In this document: positions 1 to 4,501 of the stretch, one piece after another
Layout: each line of letters opens with the position of its first letter
Numbering within the stretch: position 1 is the first letter of the stretch
NCBI GenBank assembly: GCA_003501835.1
Contig: DNOU01000022.1
Span: 1 to 6,816, forward strand
Length of the DNA: 6,816 bases
Origin: Anaerolineaceae bacterium
GTDB lineage: Bacteria; Chloroflexota; Anaerolineae; Anaerolineales; Anaerolineaceae
Direction of reading: 5' to 3'
Position numbers and translations under genes: made by a program
Notes under the pieces: generated by a model
Told to the model about the DNA's origin: nothing
The model's database searches: none
The model's input: the letters and a program-made list of their open reading frames with translations, nothing else

Positions 1-206
1 GGCGCGAGCAGCACTTCCGGGAGGAGTGCCACCAGGGTGGCAGTGGTGAGCACTGTGGCTGAACCGGTTTTCTGGGTCAGCCACCAGACTAAGGCAAATT
101 GAACCACAGCTGAGCCCAGCAGTGAAAAGATTTGCCCTGTCCAAATGGGGACGAAACGTGACATCCAATTTTTTTTGCTGGGGGTTTCGATCACTTTTGA
201 GTCCAT
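1..206 (-). CDS. MFS transporter, efflux type, N-terminal part (runs off left edge)
   Basis: The first 68 residues are visible and the frame stays open to the window edge. A short polar N-terminus (residues 1-17, Lys-rich) leads into a first membrane helix with the pattern IWTGQIFSLLGSAVVQFALV and then WWLTQKTGSA, followed by a second hydrophobic stretch ending LLPEVLLA. The G-Q-x-x-S-x-x-G-S helix followed by WWLT-x-x-TGSA is typical of MFS exporters of the macrolide-efflux/EntS (MFS_3) type, which pump small molecules out using the proton gradient. The ATG at 206 is preceded by GGAGAGGAAG, a good ribosome site. The gene lies 78 bases after the stop of the SHOCT-like gene on the same strand. 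No T-tailed terminator is visible in that gap, only a weak 5-bp hairpin (CGCCA/TGGCG), so it is probably the last visible gene of the DUF2089 operon. The substrate cannot be told. Confidence 0.8.
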   Translation of the reverse strand, partial: MDSKVIETPSKKNWMSRFVPIWTGQIFSLLGSAVVQFALVWWLTQKTGSATVLTTATLVALLPEVLLA

Positions 207-284
207 CTTCCTCTCCGGGCGGCAATACATTCACGCCAATTCAATGGCGATTGGGTGAGCGATGATTCGTGTGAACGAGAGGAT

Positions 285-671
285 TTACTCTATGAAGACC
301 TCGACGTGTTCGCCGTCTTCGTCATCGTAAATGTCCACAATCTGACCCGTTTCACCCGAGGCGAGCGCTTCTGTCAATTGCTCGGCGTCGAGGCCTTCCA
401 GCTCAGGGGCAAAGCGCATTCCCATGCGCATTCCAGCGTTGACCATGCCGAGAGGCATGCGCACATTAACGCGCTTACGTCCAGTGGAGGTATCCGTCAC
501 CGTCACGCGAAAGTAACGACCTGGCCTGCCAGCATCAGCCGCCGGGCGTGACTGGGCTTTCGGGCGATCAGCAGAATCCAATGCTTTGAGCAATTCTGCC
601 GCCACTTCGGGTGTGATCTTGCCTTCCGCAACCATGGACAACACCTTGACTCGTTCTTCACTGCTGGTCAT
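285..671 (-). CDS. SHOCT-like domain protein (YvlB/LiaX N-terminal-like), 128 aa
   Basis: Residues 3-32 (SSEERVKVLSMVAEGKITPE and following AAELLKALD) form the two-helix SHOCT-like module seen at the N-terminus of YvlB/LiaX-type proteins. There, 'EGKIT.EEA..LL.AL' is the signature. A Pro/Ala/Arg-rich linker covers about 33-50. The C-terminal domain (51-128) has YFRVTVTDTSTGRKRVNVR, then PLGMVNAGMRMGMRFAPEL, and ends in an acidic DIYDDEDGEHVEVFIE tail. I recognise this as a recurring companion domain of unknown function. There is no signal peptide or membrane helix, so it is cytoplasmic. The start at 671 is chosen because GGGAGGTGG lies just upstream. It overlaps the end of the DUF2089 gene by 14 bases, which implies translational coupling. 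YvlB/LiaX relatives take part in envelope-stress responses, but a role here is inference only. Confidence 0.85.
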   Translation of the reverse strand: MTSSEERVKVLSMVAEGKITPEVAAELLKALDSADRPKAQSRPAADAGRPGRYFRVTVTDTSTGRKRVNVRMPLGMVNAGMRMGMRFAPELEGLDAEQLTEALASGETGQIVDIYDDEDGEHVEVFIE

Positions 672-1095
672 TTCCACCTCCCGGTGTGCTCTTTGATGAA
701 GTCCCCTCCACTTTTTCACCGCGCAACCGGGCCTGGGCAATTTCCCAGGTGATGATTCCCTGGTCCAGGTCCTCCAGAATCTGACGGCGTTCCTCAGCGC
801 TGAGCGAGACGACTTCCTCCTTGCCGGGTTCATAACCCAGGGCGCGCACAATTTCAGTCAGCCGGCTGCGCAGCGTGGGGTAGGAGAGCTTCATTTCTTC
901 TTCCATGCGGTTCAGGCGTCCCTCACATTTGACGAAGGTCAGCACGAAATCCATTTGTTCGGGGGTGAGTTTGCCAAAGGGCGTATGCTCAGCCGTGAAG
1001 TGACCTTCAATGGTAGTATTGCAGTCCATGCAGTACAGCCGTGTAACCACGAGGTCGGCACCACAAACCGGGCATTTGTTAAGAGTCTTGTTCAT
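658..1095 (-). CDS. DUF2089 domain protein: zinc ribbon, HTH and SHOCT-like tail
   Basis: This 145-aa cytoplasmic protein has the DUF2089 layout. A zinc ribbon comes first, with Cys8-x2-Cys11 and Cys22-x2-Cys25 (CPVCGADL and YCMDCN). A helical, HTH-like region follows at about 42-89 (LTPEQMDFVLTFVKCEGRLN, then EEEMKLSYPTLRSRL and a LGYEP end). A C-terminal SHOCT-like helix pair lies at about 99-127 (LSAEERRQILEDLDQGIITW). DUF2089 proteins are presumed DNA-binding regulators, but their targets are generally unknown. The ATG at 1095 has AAAGG six bases upstream and overlaps the stop of the preceding small ORF as ATGA. The gene overlaps the downstream SHOCT-like gene by 14 bases, and the two proteins share a related module, which suggests they act together. 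The last residues (about 129-145) are a low-complexity Ser/Gly tail. Confidence 0.9.
   Translation of the reverse strand: MNKTLNKCPVCGADLVVTRLYCMDCNTTIEGHFTAEHTPFGKLTPEQMDFVLTFVKCEGRLNRMEEEMKLSYPTLRSRLTEIVRALGYEPGKEEVVSLSAEERRQILEDLDQGIITWEIAQARLRGEKVEGTSSKSTPGGGNDQQ
674..682 (-). promoter_or_regulatory. Ribosome binding site that fixes the start of the SHOCT-like gene
   Basis: On the minus strand GGGAGGTGG precedes the ATG at 671, with five bases between the GGAGG core and the ATG. The frame stays open further upstream, to 851, but that stretch lies inside the DUF2089 gene and reads as low-complexity Arg/Ser/Trp sequence. The strong site therefore decides for the shorter 128-residue product. 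Confidence 0.8.
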
Positions 1096-1346
1096 GAATG
1101 GCCTTTCTGAATGTATAAATCTGATTCACCGGGCGAAGAGTTGATCAACATGTCAGGCAGGACAGGAGCGCGCAAAGCAGTACCTGCTTTGATCAACATT
1201 GTGCTAGCCCAGATTCGCGTTCGTGCCACCGGGCTTAGGCTGGATTCAACCGCGAGAACCCACGCTGCATAGGTTTCCAAATCCCGGTCGGTGGAGATAC
1301 CGGGCGCCTGGTGAAGCTGAAAAACAACGTTCCGATCGAGGATCAT
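1092..1346 (-). CDS. Small uncharacterised protein, 84 aa, first gene of the DUF2089 operon
   Basis: I do not recognise this protein. The chosen start (ATG at 1346) follows AAAGGA with an 8-base gap. Upstream in-frame ATGs at 1433 and 1376 are rejected, because the first lies upstream of the promoter and the second lacks a ribosome site and sits within about 11 bases of the likely transcript start. The product begins MILDRNVVFQLHQAPG, continues through a predicted helical, Ala/Leu-rich centre (residues about 23-55), and ends in a polar tail. It has no Cys, no signal peptide and no clear membrane helix. The stop codon overlaps the DUF2089 start as ATGA, which is typical of translational coupling and is the main argument that it is translated. 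The alternative is that this is an untranslated or merely coupling leader. Confidence 0.45.
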   Translation of the reverse strand: MILDRNVVFQLHQAPGISTDRDLETYAAWVLAVESSLSPVARTRIWASTMLIKAGTALRAPVLPDMLINSSPGESDLYIQKGHS

Positions 1347-1354
1347 CCCGCCGT

Positions 1355-1360
1355 TCCTTT
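1355..1360 (-). promoter_or_regulatory. Ribosome binding site for the 84-aa ORF
   Basis: AAAGGA on the minus strand lies 8 bases before the ATG at 1346. It decides for the 84-residue reading over the 113-residue open frame that starts upstream of the promoter. Confidence 0.5.
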
Positions 1361-1386
1361 CCCTGAAAGGCACCATTATTGAGCCA

Positions 1387-1420
1387 TGACAATAATATAT
1401 CACGGATATTAAAATTGTCA
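1387..1420. repeat. Inverted repeat TGACAAT / ATTGTCA spanning the promoter
   Basis: TGACAAT at 1387-1393 and ATTGTCA at 1414-1420 are perfect 7-base inverted copies with 20 bases between them. The second arm overlaps the -35 box, and the first covers the edge of the -10 and the likely transcript start. Such a position would suit a repressor site, for example autoregulation by the HTH-bearing DUF2089 protein. In AT-rich DNA the match could also be chance. Confidence 0.3.
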
Positions 1421-1421
1421 A
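1394..1421 (-). promoter_or_regulatory. Sigma-70-type promoter of the DUF2089 operon
   Basis: Reading the minus strand, a perfect -35 box TTGACA (1421-1416) is followed after 16 bases by TATATT (1399-1394). A TG one base upstream makes it an extended -10 (TGATATATT). TATTAT at 1397-1392, with an 18-base spacer, is an alternative -10. Transcription would start near 1387, giving a leader of about 40 bases before the ATG at 1346. The surrounding AT-rich gap (about 1380-1495) is the only non-coding stretch in this part of the window. Confidence 0.65.
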
Positions 1422-1433
1422 TAACAAAATCAA

Positions 1434-1495
1434 TATTATTGAATTTTAGATATGGATAATTAAATTAAATTTGATTGAATTGTAAAAATAGTTGA
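1434..1495. other. AT-rich spacer between the DUF6504 gene and the DUF2089 operon
   Basis: The stretch is almost entirely A and T and holds no gene. A perfect odd-length palindrome, CAATATTATTG, sits at 1431-1441. I see no GC-rich hairpin that would serve as a terminator for the DUF6504 gene, so some read-through into the next operon is possible. Confidence 0.5.
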
Positions 1496-1861
1496 TCAGG
1501 AAACATTGCGCCGTTCACCCAGGATGAACCAATGTCCTTTGCGGTCGCCAGCACTTTCGGGAGCGCGATCAAAATAGATTTCATAGAGATTGCCCTGTTT
1601 CACCCGCACGCGGAAATAAAACCTGCCCACCCCCCAGGATCCCTTGCGCAACGCGTGTCTGATATGTCCCGGCACCATGTTGCGTTCCATTTTTCCCTTG
1701 CGGCGATAATCTTCCCATTCTGCGATGACTTCAATAATGGGATAGTTTTCTCCCTGCCAGGTAAAGGAAGTGGGGCAGGGCGGTTTCTTTTCAAATAAGG
1801 GGGGTTCTGAAAATGCAACTTCGATGGGTTCGTCAATCAGTCGAAAGGGGAGTGTTTCCAT
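1496..1861 (-). CDS. DUF6504-like protein, 121 aa
   Basis: A small soluble protein with no signal peptide or membrane helix. It opens with a strand-like segment (RLIDEPIEVAF), a Pro-rich linker (about 19-31), then TSFTWQGENYPIIEVIAEWE (31-50). A basic, helical insert (52-73) follows, then GRFYFRVRVKQGNLYEIYFD (79-98) and a closing GHWFILGERR. The order 'F.W.G..Y.I..V...W' ... 'R.Y.R......YEIYFDR' ... 'W.L' matches my memory of the DUF6504 domain, a small beta-rich fold of unknown function. The ATG at 1861 follows GGAGG with only four bases between, which is short but acceptable. It is on the same strand as its neighbours but is cut off from the upstream HD-GYP gene by a strong terminator, so it is probably its own transcription unit. 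Confidence 0.7.
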   Translation of the reverse strand: METLPFRLIDEPIEVAFSEPPLFEKKPPCPTSFTWQGENYPIIEVIAEWEDYRRKGKMERNMVPGHIRHALRKGSWGVGRFYFRVRVKQGNLYEIYFDRAPESAGDRKGHWFILGERRNVS

Positions 1862-1891
1862 CCATCCTCCGGTGGTTGTGCGGATGCTCTT

Positions 1892-1921
1892 ATCTTAACG
1901 CAACAACGAAAAAAGCAACAA
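1892..1921 (-). promoter_or_regulatory. Weak promoter candidate for the DUF6504 gene
   Basis: On the minus strand TTGTTG (1921-1916) and TAAGAT (1897-1892) are 18 bases apart, between the HD-GYP terminator and the DUF6504 start. Each box departs from consensus at two positions. It is listed because a terminator lies directly upstream, so a promoter is needed about here. Confidence 0.25.
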
Positions 1922-1924
1922 AGG

Positions 1925-1954
1925 AAAAAAAGTCCATCCGGCGGGATGGACTTT
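1925..1954 (-). terminator. Intrinsic terminator of the HD-GYP gene
   Basis: AAAGTCCATCC (1929-1939) and GGATGGACTTT (1944-1954) pair perfectly over 11 bases around a 4-base loop. On the minus strand the stem runs into seven T's (1931-1925), three of which can pair in the stem. It begins five bases after the HD-GYP stop codon (1959-1961). The plus-strand side has no comparable T-run, so it acts in one direction. Confidence 0.92.
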
Positions 1955-1958
1955 GTAT

Positions 1959-3137
1959 TCACGATTCCCTTCGAGCCGGTGCTTTTTCCAATGACAACCT
2001 CGAATTGGACATTGCTGGTTCAGGTACCTTGAATTTCATCAACTCGAAGAAGGCTTTGATCACCTCTGGATCAAAACTGCGTCCGCTTTCGGTATTCAGA
2101 TATTCGATCACCTGGTTTTCAGGGATGGCATTGCGGTAGCTGCGGTGCGAGCGCATGGCATCCCAAACGTCAATCACTGAAAAAACACGTGCCTCCAACG
2201 GGATCTCTTTGCCTTTAAGTCCGCGGGGATAGCCCGAGCCATCCCATTTTTCATGATGGCAGTATGGGATTTCGATGGCAGGCTGAAGGTAGGGAATCTT
2301 GCTCAATAGCTGGTAGGCTTTGACCGGATGCTGGCGCATCAAATCCCACTCTTCTGGAGTGAGCGGTCCCGGTTTGCAGAGGATGGTATCCGGAATGCCC
2401 ATTTTACCGATGTCATGCAGCAGCACCCCGCGCTGAATATGAACCCAGAGGCTCTCGTCAATCTTCATGGCACGGACCAGCCGCATGGTCAACTCTGTAA
2501 CGCGGTGTGAATGCCCTTCGGTCTCCTGGCTGCGCATTTCAAGCGCCTGAGACCAGCCCTCAATGGTGGTGTCATAGGCTTCAACCAGTTGTGTGAACAT
2601 TCTATCCAAAATGGCTGCCACTTTCCAGGCAGTGAGTGTAAGCAACACCAGGCAAAGGACTGAAAAGAAGTTGTAGGGTTCGAGTTTATTCGAAAGTGCG
2701 TAAGCTGCTGAATAGCTGAAGATCGAGAATGCCAGGAAGAAAAGAGGTGTCTTCTTCTCGGAGATGGAGCAAACGATGACATTGGGAATGGCAAAATATA
2801 AAAGAAGCTGATCGGGGTGTTGCAGGGGGTATGCCGTCAGGCAAAGAACAAATGTGGCAATCATGTAGAAGATGCGAGAGAAACGCACCTTGTGGAGCAT
2901 ATTGAACGTCCAGGCAAGGTTCAGCAGCAGAAGAACAACCAGGTTGCAGATGGTATAAAACAGACCATTCTGATCATGAAAAGTGGAACCCCGCAAATAG
3001 TTGATGGGCAAAAGAACGACCACAATGGCGATGTCGAGGATCAGCGCAGCACGGATGATTTGCTCCTGTCGGGTTTCATGAGGCAGATTTCCGTCAATCG
3101 AATTTGTGTAAAAGAAATTCTTGATGGAATTGAGCAT
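1959..3137 (-). CDS. Membrane-anchored HD-GYP domain protein (cyclic-di-GMP phosphodiesterase candidate)
   Basis: A 392-aa protein. The N-terminal half has about six hydrophobic helices (roughly 28-48, 58-80, 86-103, 110-126, 131-149 and 155-175) joined by short loops, which form a membrane sensor module I cannot name. A probable signalling helix (176-200) leads to the HD-GYP domain (about 200-370). Visible motifs are EGHSHRV (His209, His211), LLHDIGKMGIP (His241-Asp242), HHEKWDGSGYP (294-304) and VIDVWDAMRSHRSYR (321-335). All the usual metal and GYP residues are present, so it is probably active. HD-GYP enzymes hydrolyse cyclic di-GMP, and some act on cGAMP. There is no GGDEF or receiver domain. 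The start at 3137 is chosen for its AGGAG site. An ATG at 3155 is possible but has a weaker site, and the frame further upstream runs into the CDF gene. Terminators on both sides suggest a single-gene transcript, though I see no convincing promoter in 3138-3226. Confidence 0.92.
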   Translation of the reverse strand: MLNSIKNFFYTNSIDGNLPHETRQEQIIRAALILDIAIVVVLLPINYLRGSTFHDQNGLFYTICNLVVLLLLNLAWTFNMLHKVRFSRIFYMIATFVLCLTAYPLQHPDQLLLYFAIPNVIVCSISEKKTPLFFLAFSIFSYSAAYALSNKLEPYNFFSVLCLVLLTLTAWKVAAILDRMFTQLVEAYDTTIEGWSQALEMRSQETEGHSHRVTELTMRLVRAMKIDESLWVHIQRGVLLHDIGKMGIPDTILCKPGPLTPEEWDLMRQHPVKAYQLLSKIPYLQPAIEIPYCHHEKWDGSGYPRGLKGKEIPLEARVFSVIDVWDAMRSHRSYRNAIPENQVIEYLNTESGRSFDPEVIKAFFELMKFKVPEPAMSNSRLSLEKAPARRES

Positions 3138-3143
3138 GACGGT

Positions 3144-3149
3144 CTCCTG
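3144..3149 (-). promoter_or_regulatory. Ribosome binding site that fixes the HD-GYP start
   Basis: CAGGAG on the minus strand ends six bases before the ATG at 3137. This favours the start MLNSIKNFFY over the in-frame ATG at 3155, which has only GGGGTG upstream, and over the open frame that continues into the CDF gene. Confidence 0.7.
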
Positions 3150-3226
3150 TTTCATAATGACGCACCCCAATTCACTGCCAGTGGTGTGGACGAGGCGCTT
3201 ACCGCTCATGTTACAAGATGCATGCC

Positions 3227-3263
3227 AAACAAAAGTCGGATGAAGAACTTCATCATCCGACTT
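3227..3263 (-). terminator. Intrinsic terminator of the NDDD-type CDF gene
   Basis: AAGTCGGATGA (3233-3243) and TCATCCGACTT (3253-3263) pair perfectly over 11 bases. The 9-base loop can itself pair in another register (GATGAAG/CTTCATC). On the minus strand the stem is followed by TTTTGTTT (3234-3227). It lies 22 bases past the CDF stop codon. Bases 3138-3226, between this terminator and the HD-GYP gene, hold nothing else that I can support. Confidence 0.78.
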
Positions 3264-3285
3264 GACCGTCCTGGAGCGTGCTGGT

Positions 3286-4185
3286 TCAGTCCACCCAGTC
3301 GTCAGGTTCGAGGTGGACGTAGGCACGGTCCACCTGGGGAAATTCACGTAATTTTTGAGCTACCGCATCGGATATGGCATGACTATCGCGGAGTGTGGTG
3401 CTGCCATCCACATTGATGTGCACATCGACGATCAATTTTGGACCCACGTAATCAGTCATGATATGGTGCACATTGATGACGCCGGGGACTTCCTCAACAG
3501 CTTTGACGAAAGCATCGATTTCTTCAGATGTGGCACCTTTGCCGGTCAGAAGCCCGAGGTTTTCCTTACCCGCTTTGAAAGCCTGGATGAAAATCCATAC
3601 CGCCACCAGGAAACCGGCGATTGGATCCGCCAGGGGGTGGATGACCGAGGACCCGAGAACTCCGATGAAAGCAGCCACCGAGGTGAGCACATCAGAAAGA
3701 TTGTCCTTGGAGGTGGTTTTCAGGGCGGGGCTGTTCAACTTGTTGGCGATGTTGCGGATGAGAATAAACATCACCGCCTTGATACCTGCGCTGCCCAGAA
3801 GCACCAGCGTGGGCAGATCAAGGGCAATGACCTCTCCCCCCGCCATGTAGCGCTGGATGGCATTGTTACCGGCTGCATAACTGGCAAAGAACATGGACAG
3901 GGTCACGATCAAACCGGTGAGCGGCTCAAAGCGCGAGTGACCCTGCGGATGTGAAAGATCGGGCGGACGGGTGGCGACATAAAGACCAAGCACCAGCAGC
4001 AGTGAGTAAATGACATCCGAAATCGAATTCGCAGCATCGGAATAAATTGCCGCACTACCCGAAAGGTATGCTACCAGTGCCTTGCCGATTGCCAGAACGA
4101 GATTGCCGCCAATGGTGATCCAAACCGCCTGGCTGTAAAGTTTTTGGTGCTCACGTATGGGTTTGAATTCACGAACCAACTGCAT
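3286..4185 (-). CDS. Cation diffusion facilitator, Asn-Asp-Asp-Asp (MntE-like) metal site
   Basis: A full-length 299-aa CDF-family exporter, which would move divalent metal out of the cytoplasm in exchange for protons. Six membrane helices lie in residues about 18-205. The TM2 metal motif is N53-S-I-S-D57 (within YSDAANSISDV) and the TM5 motif is D161-N-L-S-D165 (TSKDNLSDVL). The conserved HPQGHSRFEPL loop follows TM2 at about 79-89. The cytoplasmic C-terminal domain (about 212-299) has the usual pattern GVINVHHIMTDYVGPKLIVD, VHINVDGSTTLRDSH and AYVHLEP. By position the four site residues are N-D-D-D, where zinc CDFs have H-D-H-D or D-D-H-D. As I recall, N-D-D-D is the set of the manganese exporter MntE, so manganese is the best guess and iron or cobalt cannot be excluded. 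The ATG at 4185 has GGGAG with an 8-base gap. The long upstream leader may control it. Confidence 0.93.
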   Translation of the reverse strand: MQLVREFKPIREHQKLYSQAVWITIGGNLVLAIGKALVAYLSGSAAIYSDAANSISDVIYSLLLVLGLYVATRPPDLSHPQGHSRFEPLTGLIVTLSMFFASYAAGNNAIQRYMAGGEVIALDLPTLVLLGSAGIKAVMFILIRNIANKLNSPALKTTSKDNLSDVLTSVAAFIGVLGSSVIHPLADPIAGFLVAVWIFIQAFKAGKENLGLLTGKGATSEEIDAFVKAVEEVPGVINVHHIMTDYVGPKLIVDVHINVDGSTTLRDSHAISDAVAQKLREFPQVDRAYVHLEPDDWVD

Positions 4186-4216
4186 TTCGTTTTCTCCCGG
4201 ATACCGCCCTGCATAA

Positions 4217-4265
4217 CAAAAATCCCAAAGGCGGCTCCTTCATTAATGAAGTTGCTGCACCTTTG
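4217..4265 (-). terminator. Terminator-like hairpin in the CDF leader (possible attenuator)
   Basis: On the minus strand CAAAGGTG (4265-4258) pairs with CGCCTTTG (4233-4226) over 8 bases, with one G-U pair. Inside, GC pairs with GC, and the perfect 14-base palindrome CTTCATTAATGAAG (4251-4238) makes the tip. GGATTTTTG follows directly. The T-run begins three bases after the stem, which is a little weak for a terminator. The hairpin ends about 30 bases before the CDF start codon, so it would stop transcription before the gene if it acts. Confidence 0.45.
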
Positions 4266-4321
4266 AGACGATTGAACTCAGTGTTCATCACCTGGCCAGG
4301 CTGAGTGCTCCGTCTGGCAGT
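4266..4321 (-). promoter_or_regulatory. Nested stem structure at the 5' end of the CDF leader (riboswitch candidate)
   Basis: Two stems nest on the minus strand. CGTCT/AGACG (4311-4315 with 4266-4270, 5 bp) encloses ACTCAG/CTGAGT (4301-4306 with 4276-4281, 6 bp). The enclosed region holds the palindrome CCTGGCCAGG (4291-4300). The transcript predicted from the candidate promoter starts near 4321, just outside this structure. With the following T-tailed hairpin it has the layout of an aptamer plus expression platform ahead of a metal exporter. I do not see the conserved yybP-ykoY (manganese) core and cannot place it in another family. Only covariation could confirm it. Confidence 0.35.
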
Positions 4322-4327
4322 AATCAT

Positions 4328-4356
4328 ATTCTAACATAAAATGGGAATCATTTTCA
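4328..4356 (-). promoter_or_regulatory. Candidate promoter of the NDDD-type CDF gene
   Basis: On the minus strand TAGAAT (4333-4328) is preceded by TG one base upstream (TGTTAGAAT), an extended -10. A poor -35, TGAAAA, lies 17 bases before it. Transcription would start near 4321, giving a leader of about 135 bases that contains both hairpins. TATGAT (4328-4323) is an alternative -10. Confidence 0.4.
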
Positions 4357-4501
4357 GGTCTTGTAAAGTCTTTTGAAAATCTGTGAATGGCACATTTCTA
4401 CATCGCCTTGACAGTGCTTGAAAGAATCCGGATGCTCTGGGTGACTGTGCTGGCAGCATTTGGATGACCTGTGATAAGATATTTTCAGGGCAAACAATAC
4501 C
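4357..4501. other. Non-coding part of the divergent intergenic region
   Basis: No convincing gene is present; the minus-strand open frames that reach in here are antisense to the start of the zinc-ribbon gene and look random. A 7-base inverted repeat ATTTTCA/TGAAAAT (4350-4356 and 4374-4380) and a 9-base direct repeat ATTTTCAGG (4350-4358 and 4481-4489) can be seen, but both are within chance. A TTGACA at 4409-4414 lacks a good -10 at the right distance. Confidence 0.5.
4472..4480 (+). promoter_or_regulatory. Candidate extended -10 for the zinc-ribbon membrane protein gene
   Basis: TGATAAGAT is an extended -10 (TG-n-TAAGAT) 21 bases before the ATG at 4502. No good -35 lies 17-18 bases upstream (TGGCAG is the nearest). 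The only ribosome-site match is AGGG, 11 bases before the ATG, so both signals are weak. Confidence 0.3.

Noticed and set aside
210..260. Terminator between the SHOCT-like gene and the MFS gene
   Set aside because: Only a 5-bp CGCCA/TGGCG hairpin is visible and no T-run follows on the minus strand.
672..851. N-terminal extension of the SHOCT-like gene to an ATG at 851
   Set aside because: It lies fully inside the DUF2089 gene, reads as random Arg/Ser/Trp-rich sequence, and the strong GGGAGGTGG site sits at the shorter start.
1347..1433. N-terminal extension of the small ORF that reads like a hydrophobic signal (MILLLTILISVIYY)
   Set aside because: The hydrophobic look comes from translating the AT-rich promoter; the 1433 start is upstream of the -35/-10 boxes, so it would not be on the transcript.
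3138..3347. Longer start for the HD-GYP gene, up to 3347
   Set aside because: This would overlap the end of the CDF gene and run through its terminator. The AGGAG site supports the start at 3137.
3355..3954. Long plus-strand open frames opposite the first CDF gene (199 and 130 aa)
   Set aside because: They are shadows of the CDF coding sequence; the minus-strand protein carries all the CDF motifs.
4186..4330. Match of the CDF leader to yybP-ykoY, T-box, TPP, cobalamin or fluoride RNA families
   Set aside because: I looked for their conserved cores (for example GGGGAGUA-type or TGGNACC-type motifs) and did not find them. The element is therefore described only by its visible stems.
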